Of a stretch of 64,000 nt of DNA, positions 58,603-64,000 are shown in pieces. The translations under genes were made by a program, and so were the position numbers. Source of the DNA: Kushneria phosphatilytica (GTDB lineage Bacteria; Pseudomonadota; Gammaproteobacteria; Pseudomonadales; Halomonadaceae); the NCBI RefSeq assembly GCF_008247605.1, contig NZ_CP043420.1, positions 3,286,001 through 3,350,000 on the forward strand, in the 5' to 3' direction. The notes under the pieces are model-generated. The model saw only the letters and a list, made by a program, of their open reading frames with translations. It ran no database searches and was not told the origin of the DNA. Numbering within the stretch: position 1 is the first letter of the stretch; every line of letters begins with the position of its first letter.

Positions 58603-59636
58603 CCGACTCCCTTGCTGACTCTGATCTGCGTCGCCGGGCGCTGGGGGCCTTTTACGGCCTGGCCCTGGGCGATGCGCTGGGCATGCCGACCCAGTCCTTC
58701 AGTCGCGCCGACATCATCAGCCGCTTTGGCTCGATCGATACGCTCCATGACGGGCCGGCGGATCAACCGATTGCGCCCGGCATGCCTGCCGGCTCGATCA
58801 CCGACGATACCGAGCAGGCTGTACTGGTGGCAGAACTGCTGATCAACGGCAAGGGCCACATCGAACCCGTGGCCTTCGCCCGAGCACTGACCGACTGGGA
58901 AGCCGACATGAAGGCCCGGGGGTCACAGGATCTGCTCGGCCCCTCCACCAACCGGGCGCTGGCCATGATTGCCGAAGGTATCAGCCCCGAGCAGAGCGGC
59001 CGGTTCGGCACCACCAACGGTGCTGCCATGCGTATTACGCCAGTCGCCATCGCCACTCCGGCAACGCCCCGCGAAACGCTGCTCGAGGCGGTCATCGAGG
59101 CCAGCCGCGTGACACACAACACCTCATTGGGGATTGCCAGCGCCGCCGCCGTCGCCGGCGCCATTTCGGCAGGACTGGAAGGCGCGCCACTGGATCAGGC
59201 ATTGCGTGTCGGGCACGAAATGGCTGTCCTGGGCGAGCAGCAGGGCCACTGGAGTGCCGGGGGGCTGATCTCGGCACGCATCGAGTGGGCACGCCAGCTG
59301 GTTCGGGGCCGCGATCAGGCAACGGGCATCGCCCTCATTCATGATCTGATCGGCACCTCGGTCGCGGCTCAGGAGTCGGTGGTCGCCACCTTCGCCCTCG
59401 CCGAACTCGCCGGCGAGGAGCCGCGCTCGGCACTCACGCTGGCCGCCGGGATTGGCGGAGACACCGACACCATCGCCGCCATGCTGGGCGCCATACTCGG
59501 CGCCTGTCATGGTCCCGAGGGCCTGCCTGCTGCGCTGGTAGAACAGGTCGCTCGTGTCAGCCACTTCGCGCCGGAACCTCTCGTCGACCAGCTGCTGATG
59601 CTGCGTCAACACCATGCTCCGACCCACTCAGGGTGA
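58599..59636 (+). CDS. ADP-ribosylglycohydrolase family protein, YegU-like
   Basis: An all-helical hydrolase of 345 residues from the ADP-ribosylglycohydrolase fold. Metal-binding motifs are ITDDTEQAVL at residues 67-76 and AGIGGDTDTIAAMLGAILGA near 285. The start ALGAFYGLALGDALGMP is typical. The YegU subgroup is found in nucleoside-linked operons rather than in protein de-ADP-ribosylation. Here it sits between a GntR regulator and a permease, so I infer cleavage of an N-glycosidic bond in an imported nucleoside-like compound. It overlaps both neighbours by four bases. Confidence 0.88.
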   Translation: MTDSLADSDLRRRALGAFYGLALGDALGMPTQSFSRADIISRFGSIDTLHDGPADQPIAPGMPAGSITDDTEQAVLVAELLINGKGHIEPVAFARALTDWEADMKARGSQDLLGPSTNRALAMIAEGISPEQSGRFGTTNGAAMRITPVAIATPATPRETLLEAVIEASRVTHNTSLGIASAAAVAGAISAGLEGAPLDQALRVGHEMAVLGEQQGHWSAGGLISARIEWARQLVRGRDQATGIALIHDLIGTSVAAQESVVATFALAELAGEEPRSALTLAAGIGGDTDTIAAMLGAILGACHGPEGLPAALVEQVARVSHFAPEPLVDQLLMLRQHHAPTHSG

Positions 59637-59641
59637 ACGCC

Positions 59642-61093
59642 ATGACCTCCAGCGAAGCCTCCTCGAAAGCAGGACAACTGGAAACACGCGGCATCGAGCC
59701 AGCACCGGAAGCGGAGTGTCATGGGCATCCGCTACAGCTGTTCTGGGTCTGGTTTGCCGCCAATATCAGTATTCTCGGCCTGCCGTTGGGGGCCACGCTG
59801 GTCGTCTATCAGCAGCTGGCGATCTGGCAGGCGTTCATTGTTGCCGTGATCGGTGCCGGGGGCTCCTTTGCTGTCGTGGGGCTGATCTCGATTGCCGGCC
59901 GCCGAGGGCGAGCTCCCAGTCTGACGCTATCACGCGCAGTTTTCGGGGTCCGGGGCAACATCGGGCCAACGCTGGTGTCGCTGATGTCTCGACTGGGCTG
60001 GGAAACGGTCAACACCACAACGGCGGCTTACGCCCTGCTCTCACTCTCCACGATCCTGTTCGGTACAGCGCCCACCGCGGGCGAAGTACCACTGCTGACG
60101 CTGATTTTCATTGCCCTTTTCGTGACCTGCACCCTGCTGGTCTCGGGCCTGGGGCATGCGACGCTGCTGGTCATCCAGAAATGGGCAACATGGGGATTCG
60201 GCGCACTGAACATCGTGGTCGCCCTGTTTCTGATGGCGACCATCGACTGGCAGGCCGTCGCTGATACGCCGGCCGCACCGCTGAGCGCCGTCCTGATCGG
60301 TATCGGCACCATTGCCGCCGGCACCGGCATCGGCTGGGCCAACGCCGGTGCCGACATGTCACGCTATCAGCACGGTCAGGTGAAAGGCTGGAAACTGGTC
60401 CTTTCCGCCGCCGCTGGTGCAGGCATTCCATTGACGCTGCTGATCACGCTGGGCGGGCTGATTTCCGCCGGTGACGATCATCTGGCCTCGGCCAACGATC
60501 CCATTGCAGCGATCCGGGAGATGCTGCCCGACTGGATGGCCGTGCCCTATCTGCTGGCGGCCTTCGGCGGACTGCTGCTCTCCAACAACCTGTCGGTCTA
60601 CTCGGCCGGGCTGACCACGCTTACCCTGGGGCTGCGCATCAAGCGGGTCTATGCCGTGGTCGTGGATATCGTGGCCATCTTTGCCGGCTCCATCTACTTC
60701 ATGCTGATCGCGGGCAATTTCTACGGCCCGTTCATCTCATTCATCAGCCTGCTGGCCGTGCCTATCACCGCCTGGGTCGGCGTGTTCCTGGTGGATCTGA
60801 TCCATCGTCACCACTACTCCGGCCCGGATCTGCTCGATGTCACCCCCTCGAGTGCCTACTGGTATCGCGGCGGTATCGAATGGCGCGCCTTTGCCAGCTG
60901 GGCACTGGCGATCGTGATCGGCTTCTGCTTCACCAGTATCGGCGTTGGCGATCATGTCTGGTTTACCGGGGTACTGGCCGACAGCTGGCTGGGTCGCAAC
61001 GGCCTGGGCTGGATCGCCACCTTCGTGGTCGCCGCCGGCAGCTATGGCCTGCTGGGCAGCGCTCGCCATACCACCTACCAGGAGGCCCGATGA
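59642..61093 (+). CDS. NCS1-family permease (cytosine/purine/allantoin type)
   Basis: A proton- or sodium-coupled importer of 483 residues with twelve membrane segments. NCS1 features are FWVWFAANISILGLPLGA in TM1, GRRGRAPSLTLSRAVFGVRGNIGPT for the TM2-3 region and GIGWANAGADMSRYQ in the TM6 region. In YegTUVW of E. coli the equivalent position holds an MFS nucleoside transporter. The ATG at 59642 is chosen because AGGGTG precedes it; a GTG at 59633 overlaps the previous stop. The substrate is a nucleobase or nucleoside by family. It overlaps the kinase gene by four bases. Confidence 0.9.
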   Translation: MTSSEASSKAGQLETRGIEPAPEAECHGHPLQLFWVWFAANISILGLPLGATLVVYQQLAIWQAFIVAVIGAGGSFAVVGLISIAGRRGRAPSLTLSRAVFGVRGNIGPTLVSLMSRLGWETVNTTTAAYALLSLSTILFGTAPTAGEVPLLTLIFIALFVTCTLLVSGLGHATLLVIQKWATWGFGALNIVVALFLMATIDWQAVADTPAAPLSAVLIGIGTIAAGTGIGWANAGADMSRYQHGQVKGWKLVLSAAAGAGIPLTLLITLGGLISAGDDHLASANDPIAAIREMLPDWMAVPYLLAAFGGLLLSNNLSVYSAGLTTLTLGLRIKRVYAVVVDIVAIFAGSIYFMLIAGNFYGPFISFISLLAVPITAWVGVFLVDLIHRHHYSGPDLLDVTPSSAYWYRGGIEWRAFASWALAIVIGFCFTSIGVGDHVWFTGVLADSWLGRNGLGWIATFVVAAGSYGLLGSARHTTYQEAR

Positions 61094-62019
61094 ACCAGGC
61101 TCGTCTGATCCATACCGGCCAGGTCATCATCGACCTGGTAATGCCGATCGATCGGCTGCCTGCCCCGGGCGGAGACACCGTAGCCCGGGGGGCTACCTTC
61201 GAGGTCGGCGGCGGGTTCAATGTCATGGCCGCCGCCGCTCGGGACGGCATGACAGTCGTCCATGCAGGCGGCCATGGCCGTGGGCGTTTCGGCGACATGG
61301 CCCGTGAGGCCATGCGCCGGGAAGGTATCGAATGGCTGGCCCAGATGGATGAAACACTCGATACCGGCTTTTGTGTCGCGCTGGTGGATCAGGCGGCCGA
61401 GCGCACATTCATCACCCATACCGGTGCGGAAATCGGCCACCTGGATGTGCTGTATCGGCTCACCCCCGAGCCCGGCGATCATGTGCTTGTCAGCGGCTAT
61501 ACGCTGTTTCATGAGACGACAGGCAGGGCCCTGACCGAGTGGCTGGGCACACTGCCCGATCAGGTGCCGGTTATATTCGATCCCGGCCCGATGATCGGTG
61601 AACTCTGCCCCGAACGGCTGGAAAAGGTCATGCAGCGCACCACGATTCTCAGCTGCAACGCCGACGAAGCACGCGCCCTGACCGATACCGATTCACTCAA
61701 GGCCGCCACAAGGGCGCTGCCTGCCCGGACCGGTGCGCCGTTGATCGTGGTGCGTGATGGTCCCCGGGGGTGTCATCTGCTGATGGATGGGCACCACCAG
61801 CATATCGCCGCCTTCGCCACCCGCGCCGTGGATACCAATGGCGCCGGCGATGCGCATACCGGCGTGCTGGTGGCCGCGCTGAGCCGAGGCCTCACGCCCG
61901 AACAGGCAGCACAACGTGCCAATGCGGCGGCGGCCCTGGCCGTTAGCCTTCATGGCCCGGCCACTTCGCCTTCGGGGTCCGAGATCGACGCCTTGCTGGC
62001 CCATCCTCCTTCCTCCTGA
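61090..62019 (+). CDS. PfkB-family carbohydrate kinase, YegV-like
   Basis: A ribokinase-fold enzyme of 309 residues that phosphorylates a sugar or nucleoside. The N-terminal sugar-binding motif is GGGFNVMAAAARDG, and the C-terminal catalytic motif is DTNGAGDAHTGVLVAAL with the base Asp. The start follows GGAGG. It is the last gene of the GntR-hydrolase-permease-kinase operon, with start-stop overlaps throughout. In the inferred pathway it phosphorylates the ribose or nucleoside released after uptake. The acceptor sugar cannot be told by eye from related inosine-guanosine, ribo- or pseudouridine kinases. Confidence 0.9.
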   Translation: MNQARLIHTGQVIIDLVMPIDRLPAPGGDTVARGATFEVGGGFNVMAAAARDGMTVVHAGGHGRGRFGDMAREAMRREGIEWLAQMDETLDTGFCVALVDQAAERTFITHTGAEIGHLDVLYRLTPEPGDHVLVSGYTLFHETTGRALTEWLGTLPDQVPVIFDPGPMIGELCPERLEKVMQRTTILSCNADEARALTDTDSLKAATRALPARTGAPLIVVRDGPRGCHLLMDGHHQHIAAFATRAVDTNGAGDAHTGVLVAALSRGLTPEQAAQRANAAAALAVSLHGPATSPSGSEIDALLAHPPSS

Positions 62020-62113
62020 GCTCATACGTTCGGGCTTCGAGCTCGACCCTCCGTTCAAAGGGAGATTCTCGATCATCGACTGCCGAGGCAAGTCAGCGCG
62101 GGTGGTGCGCCTT

Positions 62114-63049
62114 TCACGCCTGCCCACCCTCTGCCGCCCCCATCCACTGCCGACAGACTGCGATCACCGTGTCACGGAACCAGCGATGAGCCGGATCGGC
62201 GCCGAGCCTCGGATGCCACAGTGCCGAGATCATGAAGCTCTGCGCCGGCAGGGGCAGCTCGAACATCTTAAGCGCCTGCGCCTCCTCGAGGGCCGGCGCG
62301 GGCAGCAGGCAGGAGCGCGGCACAATCGTCACACACTCGGTGTGCGCGGCAATGCGCAGTGCATCGGCAAACTCCGGCACGATAACCCCGAATTCCGGCG
62401 CCAGGCCGAGCGCGCTCAGCGTCTCGCCCATCGGGCCGGTGAACTCACCGCTGGGTGAGGCCATCACCTGCCGACAGGCAGCCAGGCGCTCGGGGGTGAT
62501 CTCGCCGGCCAGCAGCGGGTGGCCCTGGCGTGCCACACCGATGAAACGATCCCGAAACAGCCCGCGGATCATCAGCTCCGGGGCGGTGGTTTCGATGACG
62601 CCGATCTCGAGATCGAGCTGACCGTCGCGCAGCGGCTCGATCGCCTTGGTGGGTTTGGGCACGAAACGCAGTCCGGCCTCGGGGGCCGCCTCACTGAGGG
62701 CCGTGACCAGCGGCACCGAGAAGCGCTGGATGAAGGCCGCATTCGCGCGCAGAGTGAATGTGCGCGTCAGTGCCGCCACGTCCAGTGTCTCGTTCGCCGG
62801 TTGCAGCAGTGCCTGTGCCTCCCGCGCCACGGCGTGCACACGTTCGCGCAGCACGAGGGCATGCGGCGTCGGCACCAGCCCGCGCCCGGCGCGTACCAGC
62901 AACGGATCGCCTGTCGTCTCGCGCAGCCGTTTCAGCGTGCGGCTCATCGCCGACGCACTGAGATTCAACCGCTTCGCCGCCGCCGTGACACTGCCCTCTT
63001 CAAGCAGCACATCCAGCGCGACCAGCAGATTCAGATCGGCATCGTTCAT
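62114..63049 (-). CDS. LysR-family transcriptional regulator
   Basis: A 311-residue regulator. The winged helix region reads DLNLLVALDVLLEEGSVTAAAKRLNLSASAMSRTLKRLRE. The C-terminal effector domain ends about residue 300. The ATG at 63049 is chosen; the longer frame to 63115 has no added domain. It is divergent from the SDR gene and converges on the PfkB kinase gene 94 bases away, so its target is probably the SDR and amidohydrolase pair to its left on the divergent side. Confidence 0.9.
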   Translation of the reverse strand: MNDADLNLLVALDVLLEEGSVTAAAKRLNLSASAMSRTLKRLRETTGDPLLVRAGRGLVPTPHALVLRERVHAVAREAQALLQPANETLDVAALTRTFTLRANAAFIQRFSVPLVTALSEAAPEAGLRFVPKPTKAIEPLRDGQLDLEIGVIETTAPELMIRGLFRDRFIGVARQGHPLLAGEITPERLAACRQVMASPSGEFTGPMGETLSALGLAPEFGVIVPEFADALRIAAHTECVTIVPRSCLLPAPALEEAQALKMFELPLPAQSFMISALWHPRLGADPAHRWFRDTVIAVCRQWMGAAEGGQA

Positions 63050-63183
63050 TGGTTCAGCATAACCGGGGCGCCCCGCATGGCCTAGCGCCGTGTGCAATGA
63101 TGATTTGTATCGCATGCGTCTGGTGCATTTCCCGTGGCACCGCCACGCTGATCGACGAACACACCGTCGAAGAGGAAACGCTC

Positions 63184-63909
63184 ATGTCAGCCGCCACTCA
63201 TCATCGTACTGCCCTGATCGTCGGCGCCTCACGGGGCCTGGGTCACGCGATGGCCGCGGAGCTGTTAACGCGTGGCACCACGCCCGAAACCCGATGGAAC
63301 GTGATCGGCACCGTGCGTGCCGGGGCCAGGCAAACCCCACTGCACACGCTGGCCGAGACGCACCCCGACCGGGTCGAGATCGAAACGCTCGATATCACCG
63401 AGCCCACGCAGATCAAAGCGCTACATGAGCGCCTGGCCCAGCGAACGCTCGACCTGCTGTTCGTCAACGCGGGCACCACCAACCGTGAGCCGAATCAGGT
63501 CATCGGCGATGTCTCCACCGAGGAATTCAACAACGTGATGCTCACCAACGCGCTGAGCCCGATGCGCGTGATCGAAACGCTGGAGGCGCTGGTGCCGGCC
63601 AGCGGGCTGATTGGCGCGATGTCTTCCGGGCAGGGCAGCATTGCCAATAACGAGCAAGGCATGCGAGAGCTCTACCGGGGCAGCAAGGCGGCGCTCAACA
63701 TGTTCATGCGCAGCTTCGCTGCACGTCAGCACCCGGCAAGAGCGATGGTGGTCATGGCGCCGGGCTGGATTCGCACCGAGCTGGGTGGTGATGAGGCGCC
63801 CTACACCCTGGCAGAAGCAGTGCCACCGCTGGTCGATGTACTGCTTAACAAGATAGCCCGCCCCGGGCTCGAGTATCTCGATCGCTTCGGCGAAACGGTC
63901 CCGTGGTGA
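63184..63909 (+). CDS. Short-chain dehydrogenase/reductase
   Basis: A cytoplasmic NAD(P)-dependent oxidoreductase of 241 residues. The cofactor loop is LIVGASRGLGHAMA. NAG reads LFVNAGTTN, and the active-site pair is in ELYRGSKAALNMF (Tyr-x3-Lys) preceded by SSGQGS (catalytic Ser). The ATG at 63184 is chosen; the frame extending to 63049 overlaps the divergent LysR start and has no domain content. It is 10 bases before the amidohydrolase gene and probably co-transcribed with it. Substrate unknown. Confidence 0.9.
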   Translation: MSAATHHRTALIVGASRGLGHAMAAELLTRGTTPETRWNVIGTVRAGARQTPLHTLAETHPDRVEIETLDITEPTQIKALHERLAQRTLDLLFVNAGTTNREPNQVIGDVSTEEFNNVMLTNALSPMRVIETLEALVPASGLIGAMSSGQGSIANNEQGMRELYRGSKAALNMFMRSFAARQHPARAMVVMAPGWIRTELGGDEAPYTLAEAVPPLVDVLLNKIARPGLEYLDRFGETVPW

Positions 63910-63919
63910 GGCCAGCATC

Positions 63920-64000
63920 ATGCAGATCATCGGTATTGAAGAGCACTTCCTCACGCCCGAGGTTCACCGCGCCTGGCAGTCACTGGGGCTGGAAGCCTCG
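63920..64000 (+). CDS. Amidohydrolase family protein, 5' fragment cut by window end
   Basis: Only the first 27 codons are in the window: MQIIGIEEHFLTPEVHRAW and a few residues more. The IEEHFLTPE opening is typical of the amidohydrolase-2 (ACMSD-like) decarboxylase/hydrolase group, with Glu and His at the barrel entrance. It follows the SDR gene by 10 bases and is likely in the same operon under the LysR regulator. The rest of the gene lies beyond the window. Confidence 0.7.
   Translation, partial: MQIIGIEEHFLTPEVHRAWQSLGLEAS

Overview
The window is GC-rich, gene-dense chromosomal DNA from a gammaproteobacterium, most likely of the halophilic Halomonadaceae (Halomonas/Kushneria group). This placement is an inference. 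It rests on a BetT-type betaine/choline transporter, a Pseudomonas/Halomonas-like typA - glnA - DUF4124 - ntrB - ntrC order, a PA0069-type radical SAM protein, a PA4872-type oxaloacetate decarboxylase and a LigB ligase. I see no rRNA, tRNA, CRISPR array, insertion sequence or prophage.

Layout. 1-11.3 kb holds housekeeping and envelope genes: a radical SAM protein, a diguanylate cyclase, a lipoprotein, a BetT-like transporter, an outer-membrane beta-barrel, YciH/SUI1, a YbaY-like lipoprotein, a sirtuin and a membrane NERD-like protein. 11.2-21.5 kb starts with a secreted RNase T2 and continues with an alpha-glucoside module. That module is lamB-malM facing a five-gene operon: binding protein, two permeases, ATPase and GH13 alpha-glucosidase. 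21.5-24.6 kb has an ATP-grasp protein, a dGTPase and an oxaloacetate decarboxylase. 24.7-33.6 kb is the nitrogen-control region: ntrBC, a DUF4124 gene, an intervening beta-helix protein gene, glnA and typA. Both glnA and ntrB have readable NtrC sites and sigma-54 promoters. 33.6-43.6 kb holds a small membrane protein, ligB, a 1-Cys peroxiredoxin, wrbA, a two-gene RND efflux pump and an aldose epimerase. 43.7-51.2 kb is a glycan cassette: an FAD protein, a GT2 glycosyltransferase, rmlB-rmlA-aminotransferase, and a second GT2 paralogous to the first.

51.1-64 kb is accessory catabolism. It contains mdaB and a LysR regulator; a 2-hydroxyacid dehydrogenase, a MatC_N-type permease, a lactonase-like amidohydrolase and a GntR regulator; murI; a GntR - ADP-ribosylglycohydrolase - NCS1 permease - PfkB kinase operon; and a LysR regulator divergent from an SDR and an amidohydrolase cut by the window end.

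The most unusual items are four. (1) The GntR/ADP-ribosylglycohydrolase/NCS1/PfkB operon is like E. coli yegUVW but carries an NCS1-type permease; I infer uptake and cleavage of an N-riboside. (2) Two sister GT2 genes bracket an rmlBA-aminotransferase set, and the second GT2 runs into mdaB. (3) A signal-less right-handed beta-helix protein lies between glnA and ntrBC. (4) The nitrogen-control sites can be read directly from sequence. Everything comes from reading the sequence; no database search was run.
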